Positions 14,294 through 23,052 of a stretch of 43,513 bases of DNA are shown piece by piece (positions within the stretch are counted from its first letter, which is position 1; every line of letters begins with the position of its first letter). The DNA is from Candidatus Cloacimonadota bacterium. Lineage in GTDB: Bacteria > Cloacimonadota > Cloacimonadia > JGIOTU-2. The DNA lies in contig JAGMCF010000218.1 in NCBI GenBank assembly GCA_023129415.1, positions 1 through 43,513 of the forward strand, given 5' to 3'. Under the pieces are notes generated by a model that saw only the letters and a program-made list of their open reading frames with translations, was not told the DNA's origin and made no database searches. Made by a program: the position numbers and the translations under genes.

Positions 14294-15246
14294 AATTCTA
14301 ATTTTTCCCTAATTATTTTTAAATATTGTTTAACAACTATATCAATAGTATATTTATCAAAAATTTTCTTTTGACCTTGTTTTGCTATTTTCTCTCTAAT
14401 TTCTGGGTGTTTTAAATAATAGTCAATTTTTTCTAACATTTCTTCTTTAGTATGAAACACATCAAGATGCTTACCAGGAACAAACATTTTTTCAATACTT
14501 GGAATATATTCAGTTAAAAGAAAACATCCACATCCCATAACCTGATAAACTCTGACTGAAAATTGTAAATCATAGTCCAATTCCCCACCAGAAATTATAT
14601 TCAACCCAATTTTAGAACTTTTATAATAATCAGTTATAAGTTCTCCATCATAATTAATAAAACCACCAAAATGTTTAAATCCCCACCCTATAATCCTTAA
14701 ATCATATCCTTGATCAATCACACTTTTAAGATATTCTTCTCGCTGAGGTGAGGGGTTAGTCTTATTTCCTACAAAAACTACATCGTGAATCTTTTGAAAT
14801 TTTTTATTCGACTTATAAAAAGTATTATCAAAATAATGAGAACAATATACTACTTTATTAGTATATGGTTTTGCAACTTTCACGTGCCCTTTCATAGTAG
14901 TTAAAATTAGATCAAATACATCAAACGCTTTTAAAAACTTAGGCTTCCGAGATTCTTGAGACAACCAATACGCATCTGGATACCACATTACAAGTTTTGT
15001 CCCTAAACTTTTCAACTCTTTCAATACATCAAATCCACGTCCCATACCTGTCTGCAAAATAAAATCAGGACAAAAATCAGAATAACATCTTCTAAATTCT
15101 TTTATATTAGAATCATAAAAAAGTATTCTGACTTTGTGCTTTTGCCTTTCCAATTCTTTTTTAATACGTATTCCATCTTGGTATATATTTAAATCGTTAT
15201 TAACATCAATGTTAGAAAATCTTTTAGCAATTATTAATATTTTCAT
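14290..15246 (-). CDS. CgeB-like glycosyltransferase, copy 2
   Basis: At 318 residues this protein follows the same plan as copies 1, 3 and 4. It starts MKILIIAKRF, has the middle segment SHYFDNTFYKSNKKFQ leading into a new strand (IHDVVFVGNKTNPSPQRE), and then the donor-site block YQVMGCGCFLLTEYIPSIEK with FVPGKHLDVFHT. The C-terminus has the shared KIAKQGQKKIFDKYTIDIVVKQYLK type helix. It is more diverged from copies 1 and 3 than those are from each other. The start overlaps the stop of the methyltransferase gene by 4 bases. It probably adds one sugar of the phage glycan. Confidence 0.82.
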   Translation of the reverse strand: MKILIIAKRFSNIDVNNDLNIYQDGIRIKKELERQKHKVRILFYDSNIKEFRRCYSDFCPDFILQTGMGRGFDVLKELKSLGTKLVMWYPDAYWLSQESRKPKFLKAFDVFDLILTTMKGHVKVAKPYTNKVVYCSHYFDNTFYKSNKKFQKIHDVVFVGNKTNPSPQREEYLKSVIDQGYDLRIIGWGFKHFGGFINYDGELITDYYKSSKIGLNIISGGELDYDLQFSVRVYQVMGCGCFLLTEYIPSIEKMFVPGKHLDVFHTKEEMLEKIDYYLKHPEIREKIAKQGQKKIFDKYTIDIVVKQYLKIIREKLEL

Positions 15247-15974
15247 AATTTCTTTGCTTTATAAAAAACTACACCAATTGGCATTAATTGTAATCGGTTA
15301 CATACTGGATGCTCATTGAGAATGTCAGTAATAAAATCTTCAAATTGATCAAAATTATTCTCGTTATTTAACAAACTTAAATCTGTACCTTCCGTTAATT
15401 CTTTTATTTTCTTATCTGTATAACAAGTTATAACAGGGTCTTGCGGAGTTCCATAAGTTACTTTAAATTCTTTCCAAGCTTCTAAAGTAAAAACAATTAA
15501 ACCGCCAGGTTTCAAAATCCTTTCTAACTCCTTAAACACAAGTTTTGCATCATCAAATGAATTATGCTCTAACGCACTACAAGAAACAATATAATCAAAT
15601 GCCTCGTCACAATAACCAGTATTCATCAAATTACTGTCCTTAAAATGAATCTTTATTTTAAATTGTTTTGCTTTTTCTGCTACCCAAGATTTACAATGCT
15701 CTACTCTTCTATCACAATTATGAAGCTTTGCTCCTTTCAAAGCTAAATATATTTGAAGAACCCCTCTACCGCCACCAGCATCTAAAATCTTTTTTCCTGT
15801 AATTTCTGGCAGATGACTTATAATCCAAGGATAATCAAGCATATACTGTGATTTTGCTAAACCTTCTTCTGCTTCTTTAAGACTATGGCTTCGCTTACAA
15901 ATTTCAATTAATTCTTTATTTATCTCTTGATATTCCTTTTTATTTTTTAAATCAATTTTTAATAATTCAAGCAT
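15243..15974 (-). CDS. SAM-dependent class I methyltransferase A
   Basis: The 243-residue protein has the class I fold. Motif I is KILDAGGGRGVL (62-73), which binds SAM. NCDRR (86-90) supplies the acidic residue that binds the ribose. FDYIVSCSALEHNSFDD is the central strand, and RILKPGGLIVFTLEAW is the motif III region. Proteins of this type in glycan clusters often methylate sugars, but N- or C-substrates cannot be ruled out. AAGGAGG gives a strong ribosome site 16 bases past the upstream stop, so translation can start afresh here. The stop overlaps the CgeB copy 2 start. Confidence 0.85.
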   Translation of the reverse strand: MLELLKIDLKNKKEYQEINKELIEICKRSHSLKEAEEGLAKSQYMLDYPWIISHLPEITGKKILDAGGGRGVLQIYLALKGAKLHNCDRRVEHCKSWVAEKAKQFKIKIHFKDSNLMNTGYCDEAFDYIVSCSALEHNSFDDAKLVFKELERILKPGGLIVFTLEAWKEFKVTYGTPQDPVITCYTDKKIKELTEGTDLSLLNNENNFDQFEDFITDILNEHPVCNRLQLMPIGVVFYKAKKL

Positions 15975-15990
15975 TTTATCCTCCTTAATG

Positions 15991-17055
15991 TTAATTTTTA
16001 TTAATATTCACAATTTTTACTAATATGTCTAAAATTTGCTGACTAACGACATCAGGAGATAAATTTTTCTTAACCCATTCAGAACCAAGACTAGCAAATT
16101 CTACACTTTGCGAATAGTTTTCCCAAATCCATTTTATTTTTTCTCCCATTGCTTCCCAATCTCCAGGAGTTATATAATAAGAATAATTTCCTGCTATTGC
16201 CTTTTGTACTGAATAATCAAAAACAATAGAAGGTTTTTTACAATATAACGCTTCTAATGGAGAAATACCAGATGCGCTTGACCACATCTGAGTAAAAATA
16301 TGTAATTTACATTTTTTCATCAACTCCGCTTTTTGTTTATCTGTAATAGTCCCCAAAAATTCAACATCCGCCCCAATTTTTTTTGCAAAATCTACAAGAT
16401 CTTTTGCTGCATCTCCACCATTTCCGACTACTAACTTTTTTCCTGCATGCTTACAAGCCTTAATTGCAAGATCAATTCTTTTATAAGAAGAATGCCTGCT
16501 AACAATAAAAACAAAATCTTCTGTTTTTTGATTTGGAACTGAATTAAAAAGCTCAGTATCTACTGGATAAAATATACATTGACAATCATTTCTTTTAGTT
16601 AATTGTTGTATTTGTTTTGGAATTGTTGGATTAATTCCTGTTAAATAATTAATTATTGGATAACTCTTTACAAAAGGACGTTGACGTGATACTAAACGAG
16701 ATGCTTCAGACGGATAATTTTGAACAAGATCTGATCCTTCCACAATATCTAGAATTTGAAGCAATACTGGAATTTTTAACCTTTTTTGGTATTGCAATAC
16801 TTGTAAAGTTGCTCCATGCTGAGTTCCAAATATACAATCAAATTTTTTATTATCCCAAATTCTCTTTTTGTCAAAATCAGACCAAGTATAAAATTCTATT
16901 CCATTATTGGTAAATTCATCGTCAACAGTCCTATCAGTAAGAGCATTAAAATACTGCGGATTAATGAAAGTGACTTCATGTCCCTGCTTTGAAAAGTAAA
17001 TGCTATATTTATTTAACTGTACTATATTGCCGCTCGAAATCACTAAAATGTTCAT
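15991..17055 (-). CDS. Family-4-like glycosyltransferase
   Basis: This 354-residue protein has an N-terminal Rossmann half (MNILVISSGNIVQLNKYSIY) and a C-terminal donor domain. FVFIVSRHSSYKRIDLAIKA starts the C-domain, VEFLGTITDKQKAELMKKCK is typical of the GT4 linker helix, and SGISPLEALYCKKPSIVFD holds the donor-site Glu in PLEAL. It lies after an 81-base gap with no 4-base overlap, so it may start a new translational unit; the ribosome site is only AAAGGG. It is part of the glycan island, with specificity unknown. Confidence 0.83.
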   Translation of the reverse strand: MNILVISSGNIVQLNKYSIYFSKQGHEVTFINPQYFNALTDRTVDDEFTNNGIEFYTWSDFDKKRIWDNKKFDCIFGTQHGATLQVLQYQKRLKIPVLLQILDIVEGSDLVQNYPSEASRLVSRQRPFVKSYPIINYLTGINPTIPKQIQQLTKRNDCQCIFYPVDTELFNSVPNQKTEDFVFIVSRHSSYKRIDLAIKACKHAGKKLVVGNGGDAAKDLVDFAKKIGADVEFLGTITDKQKAELMKKCKLHIFTQMWSSASGISPLEALYCKKPSIVFDYSVQKAIAGNYSYYITPGDWEAMGEKIKWIWENYSQSVEFASLGSEWVKKNLSPDVVSQQILDILVKIVNINKN

Positions 17056-17136
17056 CTAAAAACCCTTTCACATTTAACATTCAATTTTAATTTACATTCC
17101 TTTTACAAATGGTTCGACACCTTTCCGACAAAACTA
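17056..17136 (-). other. 81-base gap inside the glycan island
   Basis: Between the stop at 17137 and the next start at 17055 I see no open frame, tRNA or convincing hairpin. It contains AAGGTGTCGAACC and a run of AT bases ending in an AAAGGG ribosome site. No clear -10/-35 pair is visible. Confidence 0.5.
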
Positions 17137-18141
17137 TTAAATAATTCCACCCAATACCTCTTCATATATTTTCGAATATAAACTTCCAACAACTTTATAC
17201 GAAAAATATTTCTCAATCCATTCCCTACCTTTTTTACCTAACTCAATCCGAAAATCCCGATCCTCAACCAATTTATTTAAATGATTATCAAATTGTTCAG
17301 ACACTGTATTTAAAATAGGAATATCTTCTCCAAGCTTTCCTTCTGAAAGTGTAATTGTTCCTTTTATATCAACATAAGATATTACTGGAGTTCCCATTGC
17401 CATAGCCTCTAAAGAAGACCTCCCAACATATCTAACAACACGACTTATTTCACTTCCTTGCCAGAATATATCACACTTTCTTATAATCTCGACATTTTGT
17501 TTCCAGGGAATTCTTTGCAATTTAAAATCGGTTACAAAACTATCTTTATTTTTTATATGGTTTTCTAAAAAAGTTTTATCAGCCGCTAACGAATGAAAAT
17601 TTCCAAAATATCCTCCAAAAATAACTTTTTCATTGTCTTTATTTACTAATGGTTGTAAATGTTCTGTATCTACTGCATGTGGTATAAAAGTTGATTTTAT
17701 TTCACTTGGAAATCTTAACATTGGATTTTGAATAACAAATCTCCATCCACGTTCTTTTATAAGCTTATCTAACCTCATACGCTCTTTTCTATATAAAGAC
17801 CCCGTCATTGTTATCACAATAGGTTTATTTAATGGAATATCTATACCACTTTCTTCAAATTCACGATGTCCTGGATCATTTGGAATATTATTCCAAACAT
17901 GAATAATATCTGCTTCTTTAATTAATTGTTTCACTAAATCATTATTATCACAATCCTTTGCAAAAACACCAGGATGTGAAGGTTGGTGACACGGAATAAT
18001 AACATCGTGAGGAAATGCATAAAAATGTTGTTGCATAGATATGTGTCTTACATTAAATCTTCCAATAGAATTAATTGCACTTGCTGCTTGATAAGCAGAA
18101 CCGGCAAAATCGGCCTGGCCAATAATTACCACTTTAGTCAT
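17137..18141 (-). CDS. Glycosyltransferase, GT-B fold
   Basis: The 334-residue protein begins MTKVVIIGQADFAGSAYQAA, a Gly-rich Rossmann start. It then has LNKPIVITMTGSLYRKERMR and, in the C-half, VGRSSLEAMAMGTPVISY with the donor-site Glu in LEAM. It resembles GT4 enzymes by this motif but lacks a clear second Glu of E-x7-E; the place before it reads RVVRYVGRS. Overlap of 4 bases with the upstream transferase gene supports an operon. The gene ends at an 81-base gap, the largest break inside the glycan island. Substrate unknown. Confidence 0.8.
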   Translation of the reverse strand: MTKVVIIGQADFAGSAYQAASAINSIGRFNVRHISMQQHFYAFPHDVIIPCHQPSHPGVFAKDCDNNDLVKQLIKEADIIHVWNNIPNDPGHREFEESGIDIPLNKPIVITMTGSLYRKERMRLDKLIKERGWRFVIQNPMLRFPSEIKSTFIPHAVDTEHLQPLVNKDNEKVIFGGYFGNFHSLAADKTFLENHIKNKDSFVTDFKLQRIPWKQNVEIIRKCDIFWQGSEISRVVRYVGRSSLEAMAMGTPVISYVDIKGTITLSEGKLGEDIPILNTVSEQFDNHLNKLVEDRDFRIELGKKGREWIEKYFSYKVVGSLYSKIYEEVLGGII

Positions 18142-19067
18142 TTTATTATCCCTCCAAAAATTTTCTTTACTTCATTTAAATTTTTTGCTAATGTTTTTTG
18201 AGCAACTTTATAACTTATTTCACATAATTCTAAATAAAGACTTTCATTATTTAAAACAAAATTTATTTTTTCAGCAATCTCTAAAGGATCATCTGGATTT
18301 TCTACAACACAATGTTTTAATTTTGGTTCATTTGCATACCAATAAACTGTTTTACTCACAATAGATGGAATTTTTAACAATGCCAACTCTAATGTAAAAT
18401 AACAAAAACTTTCGCTTAGCGAAACTTGAAGACCTAATTTTACTTTCCTAAGTATATTATAATATTTGTTATTAGGCTGAACCCAATCATAAGATTTCCA
18501 ATTTTGCTTAAAAAGATCCTTACTCAACCGTAACAATACAGTTTTTGTACTTGCTCCAAACGTTATCAATGGTTCTTCTTTATAATCAGAAATTGCCATA
18601 GCCAAAGCCTGATTATAATTATTCTTATTCCCCCTTTTTATACCTCCACAACATATCCCTTTTCTATCCTCAAATTGTGGTTCAGGTAATTTTTTATTGA
18701 AAAGAGGTAGTAACCATTTAATTTTTTCTCCCCAAATAGATTTCAAAGCTTCCGCACTAGAAACATGAAGAAAAAACAAATAATCTAAAATCCCTTTATT
18801 CACTTCTTGGATTTTTCCATTTAATAAATTTAGTTCGTCAGAAAATTCACATTGAAGGATTGGGGAGCAGAACACAAAAGCAGTCCAATAGTTTCCTTTT
18901 GGAGGAGTTAGTCCAAATCCAATAACTAACTTTGTATCTAAAGTAGGTTGAAAATTTTCAAACATTTGTAATTCTACTTCTGGGATTAAACTTAATCCTT
19001 CGTAACATGTAAAAGCTCCGCCAAACCCTAAACACTTTTGAGGAATAATAGCAATAATTTTATTCAT
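18138..19067 (-). CDS. Glycosyltransferase-like protein, pair member 1
   Basis: This 309-residue protein is a paralogue of the product of 23049-23987. Both share a start with MN or MI, a strand, and a Gly-rich loop near GFGGAFTCYEG or VWEGTGAYWV. They also share a donor-domain start (KGICCGGIKRGNKNNYNQAL versus KGIGYFGTMDRHKNLATMF) and a matching block (GLQVSLSESFCYFTLELALL versus GIQIGFSESFNYAVWELAML) ending in KIPSIV. The SES...LELALLKIPSIV block sits where GT4 enzymes hold their E-x7-E, with Glu in SES and LEL. Glycan building is likely, but catalytic activity is not proven by sequence. Confidence 0.7.
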   Translation of the reverse strand: MNKIIAIIPQKCLGFGGAFTCYEGLSLIPEVELQMFENFQPTLDTKLVIGFGLTPPKGNYWTAFVFCSPILQCEFSDELNLLNGKIQEVNKGILDYLFFLHVSSAEALKSIWGEKIKWLLPLFNKKLPEPQFEDRKGICCGGIKRGNKNNYNQALAMAISDYKEEPLITFGASTKTVLLRLSKDLFKQNWKSYDWVQPNNKYYNILRKVKLGLQVSLSESFCYFTLELALLKIPSIVSKTVYWYANEPKLKHCVVENPDDPLEIAEKINFVLNNESLYLELCEISYKVAQKTLAKNLNEVKKIFGGIIK

Positions 19068-19993
19068 AATATTTCCTTTATTGCTTTTAAATACTGATTG
19101 ACTCTAATATTAATAGTATGCTTTTTTAAAACTTCTTTTTGGCCTTCTAAAGCAATTTCTTCTCTCTTGTCTTCATGTTCCAAATAATATTCGATTTTCT
19201 CACATAAGTCTTCATATCCATTAAAAACCACAAGATGCTTTCCATCCTGAAATAATTGTTCTAATCCTTGAATAGATTGAGTTAAACAAAATGTGCCACA
19301 ACCCAAAATCTTATAAATTCTATCAGACATCTGTAACAGCGTAGGATTTATTACTGTAGTAAAATTTAAAGCAATTTTAGAATTTCTATATATATTTGCA
19401 ATTTCACTAGTCTCAACATAAATACTCAGAACATTAAAACCTTTTCCAACAACTTTTATCTTATATTTTTCATACAATTTTGGAATATATACATCTCTAT
19501 CCGGAGAAACGCCTTTATTATTATTACCAATAAAACATACGTCATAAATTTCATGTTTTAAATCTAACCTCTCAATAGTTGGTTTATAATACATTTGGTC
19601 ATAATATTGAGGCCCCCAAACAGCTCTATCAGTATATTCTTCAAGTTGAGGAACAATTCCTTTCACAGTAGATAAAATTAAATCAAATTTACCTTTTACT
19701 TGCTTAAAAAATTCAATATCTGGCTGAAAATTCGGGCCATATGCGTCAGGATACCAAAGAACAAGTTTGTAACCAAGATGTTTTAATTCTAACAAATGTT
19801 TATTTGAAACATCTCTTCCACCTGTTTGAAAAACAAAATCAGGATTAAACCGACGAACACTAGAAACAATTTCTTGCCAAGGTGTAGCTAAAGAACAAAC
19901 ATTAACAGTATATCCTTCTTCAGCAAAAGCTCTTGCCATAAGAAGACCGTTTTGATGAGATGTATATGTATAACCTAAAATAAAAATTTTCAT
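19064..19993 (-). CDS. CgeB-like glycosyltransferase, copy 3
   Basis: The 309-residue protein (MKIFILGYTYTSHQNGLLMA) is the nearest relative of copy 1. The segment YKPTIERLDLKHEIYDVCFI matches copy 1 at 18 of 20 residues, and the underlying DNA matches closely too. The donor-site block is IYKILGCGTFCLTQSIQGLE with DGKHLVVFNGYEDLCEK, and the C-terminal helix ends NIRVNQYLKAIKEIL. Overlap of 4 bases couples it to the next transferase. The start follows directly on the stop of methyltransferase B (TGAATG). It probably transfers a sugar with a specificity close to that of copy 1. Confidence 0.83.
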   Translation of the reverse strand: MKIFILGYTYTSHQNGLLMARAFAEEGYTVNVCSLATPWQEIVSSVRRFNPDFVFQTGGRDVSNKHLLELKHLGYKLVLWYPDAYGPNFQPDIEFFKQVKGKFDLILSTVKGIVPQLEEYTDRAVWGPQYYDQMYYKPTIERLDLKHEIYDVCFIGNNNKGVSPDRDVYIPKLYEKYKIKVVGKGFNVLSIYVETSEIANIYRNSKIALNFTTVINPTLLQMSDRIYKILGCGTFCLTQSIQGLEQLFQDGKHLVVFNGYEDLCEKIEYYLEHEDKREEIALEGQKEVLKKHTINIRVNQYLKAIKEIL

Positions 19994-20614
19994 TCAATTC
20001 TCGTACTTCAAAAGAGTTAAACAAAAACTATTAAATCTATAATCATTTTTCAAACTCACATAAGGAGCAATCTTCTCTGCAATTTCTAGGGCTTCAGACA
20101 TCTTACAATAATAAGATTTTGGATCTTTAGGAGGACCTCCTTCACGATCTTTTAAAAAATCAATTACTACACCTAAACGTGCTATCCTAAACATCTCTTT
20201 CATAATTTTTGTTGTTCTTGTTTTCCAACAATCAATAGCAAATGTCACTATTCCACACCCAACACAATAATCAAAAGACTCGTCTTCTACTTTTTTAGTT
20301 AGTATATCTCCCCATTCAATATCTAACGATGGATGTCTTGCTCTTGCCTCTCGAACTACTTCCAAGTGTAAATCAATTCCACGATAACTTTTCAACTTTA
20401 CGCCCTGCTTCAACAAATAATCATAAAAATCACAAAAACCACATCCAACATCCAACAACGTTTTATCTTCAAAATCCACCATACTTATAATTGCATTATA
20501 CCTTTCAATCATTGATCGCTTATGATTCCAAAGCAATTTTGGAAATGGACCATCTTTCATATATGTTTTTTCAAGATATTCTATGGTTTTCTTTTTCATT
20601 GTTTCAAGGTTCAT
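19994..20614 (-). CDS. SAM-dependent class I methyltransferase B
   Basis: The 206-residue protein has motif I LLDVGCGFCDFYDYLL (53-68), an acidic ribose-binding strand end (YRGIDLH), and DIEWGDILTKK before a central FDYCVGCGIVTF strand. The rest is a helical cap (WKTRTTKIMKEMFRIARLG). It belongs to the class I methyltransferases. SAM is the methyl donor, and the acceptor is unknown but probably a sugar, given its place between a PIG-L deacetylase and a CgeB-like transferase. It starts 12 bases past the PIG-L stop with GGAGG nearby. Confidence 0.83.
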   Translation of the reverse strand: MNLETMKKKTIEYLEKTYMKDGPFPKLLWNHKRSMIERYNAIISMVDFEDKTLLDVGCGFCDFYDYLLKQGVKLKSYRGIDLHLEVVREARARHPSLDIEWGDILTKKVEDESFDYCVGCGIVTFAIDCWKTRTTKIMKEMFRIARLGVVIDFLKDREGGPPKDPKSYYCKMSEALEIAEKIAPYVSLKNDYRFNSFCLTLLKYEN

Positions 20615-20626
20615 CTCTAAACCTCC

Positions 20627-21250
20627 CTAAACAATTATTAATAAAGGTTCAAAAGCCTCTGCATAATCATATCTTATTTGTAAACCTCGAAGAGTTGCCA
20701 ACCCTTCTAATATTTTCGGATCGTAATATCTTCGAAACTTTTGAGATTTATACTGATGAAACGCTTTTATTTTTCTCTTTATATCACGTTCTTCTAACTG
20801 AATAAAGAATGAAAGATTTTCTCCTTGTTTTCTTCCAAACATTTCATAACCCAAAACAGTACAATCCCTAAAAGCTCTTCTTGCTTCTTCACAAACTACT
20901 TGATGATCCTGATGCAAATCAAAACTAATAGGGACAAATACTAAATCGGGATCAAATTCTTTTTTAGTCTGAATAAAAGTATCTAAAATCATTTGTCTAT
21001 CTCTCAAAAAATTTCTTGCTTCAAAACCTAAAATAGAATAAGATTTTATTCCTAAAACTTTTAAAGCGTTTTTACATTCTCCAGAAAGATCACTTCGAGT
21101 ATGTCCATCTGATTGTAAAAAAGAATGAGACAATGCAAGATAAAATATTTCACATCCTTCGCGAACAAATCTCGATATAGCTCCTCCACAACCAATTTCT
21201 CCATCATCAGTATGTGGAGAAATAACCAAAACCTTTTTGACGTTTTTCAT
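20627..21250 (-). CDS. PIG-L/LmbE-family N-deacetylase
   Basis: The family removes acetyl groups from N-acetylglucosamine-type sugars using zinc. The 207-residue protein has the N-terminal motif SPHTDDGEIGCGG (11-23), in which His13, Asp15 and Asp16 match the P-H-x-D-D motif, and HQDH (113-116), which supplies another zinc His. Length is typical (about 200-230). In bacteria such enzymes act in mycothiol, bacillithiol, teichoic acid or GPI-like pathways. Among twelve transferases it most likely deacetylates an amino sugar in the phage glycan, giving a free amine that can carry charge or be further modified. It overlaps CgeB copy 4 by 4 bases. Confidence 0.88.
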   Translation of the reverse strand: MKNVKKVLVISPHTDDGEIGCGGAISRFVREGCEIFYLALSHSFLQSDGHTRSDLSGECKNALKVLGIKSYSILGFEARNFLRDRQMILDTFIQTKKEFDPDLVFVPISFDLHQDHQVVCEEARRAFRDCTVLGYEMFGRKQGENLSFFIQLEERDIKRKIKAFHQYKSQKFRRYYDPKILEGLATLRGLQIRYDYAEAFEPLLIIV

Positions 21251-22173
21251 AACAATTTCCTTATTTCTTGAATGTATTGTTTTACTCTTACAGAAATAAT
21301 ATGTTTGTCCAAAATCTCTTTTTGACCAACTAAAGCTATTTTCTTTAATTCATCCTGATGTTCAAGATAATAATCTATCTTACTACACAAACTTTCTATT
21401 GTATTATCTTCATACACATCTAAATGAATTTTTGGAACAAAAAGTTGTTCTATACTAGGAACTTGTTGAGATATAAATAGGCATCCTAATCCCATAGCTT
21501 GATAAAGTCTTTGTGATATCATTAGTTCTTTTCGTGGATAAAGAGAACCTGGAATATCAATAGCTATTTTTGATTGCATATAAAAACTTGCTAATGCAAT
21601 AGAACCAATAAACATCTTTCCTAATTCTGCACCGCCTACTAAAATCTTATACTTTCTACGTAAAACATTAATAAATTCTAATCTATTTAATGTTTTTGGA
21701 CAAACATTTCCAAGAAAACAAATATCAAATGCATCAGTTCTTTTTATAGTTGGTTTAAAAAATGTATTATCAAAATATTGTGGAGACCAAACAATTTTTT
21801 TAGCGTATTCTTCTAATTCCGGAACTAATCCTTTCACTGAAACTAACATTAAATCATATAACCCTTTTATTTTTTCAAATTCTTTATCATCTGGAGGATT
21901 TGTAGATCCATATCCATCAACATACCACAAAACCATTAAAGGATGTGAAGGAGTATTCTTAATTTTTCGAGTAATATCATTTGAAAAAGCTCTGTGAGTA
22001 TGGGTTCCAAATACAACTTCTGGACAAAATTTAATAATACTTTGAACAATTCTATTTGGAGAAAGTTTCCTTGATAAAACTTGAACTTTGTGCCCTTGTC
22101 TTCTCAATTCTGCAGTAATTAATTTTCCATTGCTTTGTGGATTAACTACATCAATTATTGTTGTTATTTTCAT
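21247..22173 (-). CDS. CgeB-like glycosyltransferase, copy 4
   Basis: At 308 residues, this copy starts MKITTIIDVVNPQSNGKLI. It shares the linker SPQYFDNTFFKPTIKRTD, the strand FDICFLGNVCPKTLNRLEF, the donor-site block YQAMGLGCLFISQQVPSIEQ and FVPKIHLDVYEDN, and the C-terminal HIISVRVKQYIQEIRKLL. The usual MGCGC is MGLGC here. Order and spacing match copies 1-3. It is coupled to the PIG-L gene and starts 1 base after methyltransferase C stops. Probable role: transfer of one sugar in the phage glycan. Confidence 0.82.
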   Translation of the reverse strand: MKITTIIDVVNPQSNGKLITAELRRQGHKVQVLSRKLSPNRIVQSIIKFCPEVVFGTHTHRAFSNDITRKIKNTPSHPLMVLWYVDGYGSTNPPDDKEFEKIKGLYDLMLVSVKGLVPELEEYAKKIVWSPQYFDNTFFKPTIKRTDAFDICFLGNVCPKTLNRLEFINVLRRKYKILVGGAELGKMFIGSIALASFYMQSKIAIDIPGSLYPRKELMISQRLYQAMGLGCLFISQQVPSIEQLFVPKIHLDVYEDNTIESLCSKIDYYLEHQDELKKIALVGQKEILDKHIISVRVKQYIQEIRKLL

Positions 22174-22174
22174 A

Positions 22175-22699
22175 TTAATACGGATAGTTTTTTGAAATTT
22201 TTTTACACTGTATCCCTAGATCCCAAGGATATGCATTTGGTCTTGGTTCCCTTCCTATAATTTCAAAACCAGCATCAGTTACTATTTTGTCTAAACGTGT
22301 TCTGTCTATTGCTAATCTATGAAGATCCTCTTTATAACTTTGAGCTCCGAACAATTGATAACTAAATTTTTCACAATCTATTTTACCACTAACATAATCT
22401 TGAGCTAATTTATACGCGTCAGGGCAATATATTCTCAAAATTCCATTAGGCTTTAAAATACGGTGCCATTCTTGCAAAGCTTCTGTTATCTTATCAGGAG
22501 ATATATGTTCAATGGCGTGAGATACTCTAATTTCATCTACAGACTCATCCTCAAACATTGGTAAACTTATAATATCATGAACTATATTAACACCAGCAAT
22601 GTTCCTAACATCTATATTAGTGAAGCCTTCTAAAGGAGGAGAACCACCACCACCTTCAAGTAATTCAAATCCACCTAAATTTAGTTTAGTTTTTTTCAT
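22175..22699 (-). CDS. SAM-dependent methyltransferase C (short)
   Basis: The 174-residue protein starts TKLNLGGFELLEGGGGSPP (3-21), a Gly-rich motif I that is longer than normal. It continues with FTNIDVRN (acidic ribose contact) and VDEIRVSHAIEHISPDK, the central strand followed by an E-H motif common in methyltransferase type 11 proteins. RILKPNGILRIYCPDAY is the motif III region. It lacks part of the usual C-terminal cap, so it is shorter than methyltransferases A and B. The acceptor is unknown. Overlap of 4 bases with the unknown gene upstream supports co-expression. Confidence 0.8.
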   Translation of the reverse strand: MKKTKLNLGGFELLEGGGGSPPLEGFTNIDVRNIAGVNIVHDIISLPMFEDESVDEIRVSHAIEHISPDKITEALQEWHRILKPNGILRIYCPDAYKLAQDYVSGKIDCEKFSYQLFGAQSYKEDLHRLAIDRTRLDKIVTDAGFEIIGREPRPNAYPWDLGIQCKKISKNYPY

Positions 22700-23052
22700 A
22701 TTTCTCTCTTTTTATCTTCCTCTTTACGTAATTTTAATAATGATTTATAATATTCAGATGTAACAATATTATTAATTACTCTTCGAACTTTTCTCTCAGA
22801 ACATTTTTCCTCAATTATAATATATTTATTTTCTTTATATTCCAAATAACCCACTCTATAAAGATTTTCTTGTATTTTTCCATTTTCAATAATTTTCTTT
22901 TCAACAAGTTTTTCTAAAGCTAATTTTTGAAGAGTTTCTAAATCTTCAGCAATAATTTCAATAACAAAATTATCTTCTTCATAAAGAGACTCCGTACTTT
23001 GTATAACAAGTTTATACCCATCTACAAAAAACACTTCTACTTTCTTTCTCAT
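22696..23052 (-). CDS. Hypothetical protein in the glycan island
   Basis: I do not recognise this 118-residue protein. It has strands at the start (KKVEVFFVDGYKLVIQS), an acidic helix (EDLETLQKLALEKLVEKKI), another sheet (LYRVGYLEYKENKYIIIEE) and a basic C-terminus (YKSLLKLRKEEDKKREI). It could be a small alpha/beta adaptor. It lies between a glycosyltransferase-like gene and a methyltransferase gene, with 4-base overlaps on both sides, so it is part of the same unit. No catalytic motif is seen. Confidence 0.6.
   Translation of the reverse strand: MRKKVEVFFVDGYKLVIQSTESLYEEDNFVIEIIAEDLETLQKLALEKLVEKKIIENGKIQENLYRVGYLEYKENKYIIIEEKCSERKVRRVINNIVTSEYYKSLLKLRKEEDKKREI

Noticed and set aside
17095-17145. 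A GGTTCGA-like T-loop on the plus strand that suggested a tRNA
   Set aside because: The T-stem has a mismatch and no matching acceptor or anticodon arms are found in the 70 bases before it.
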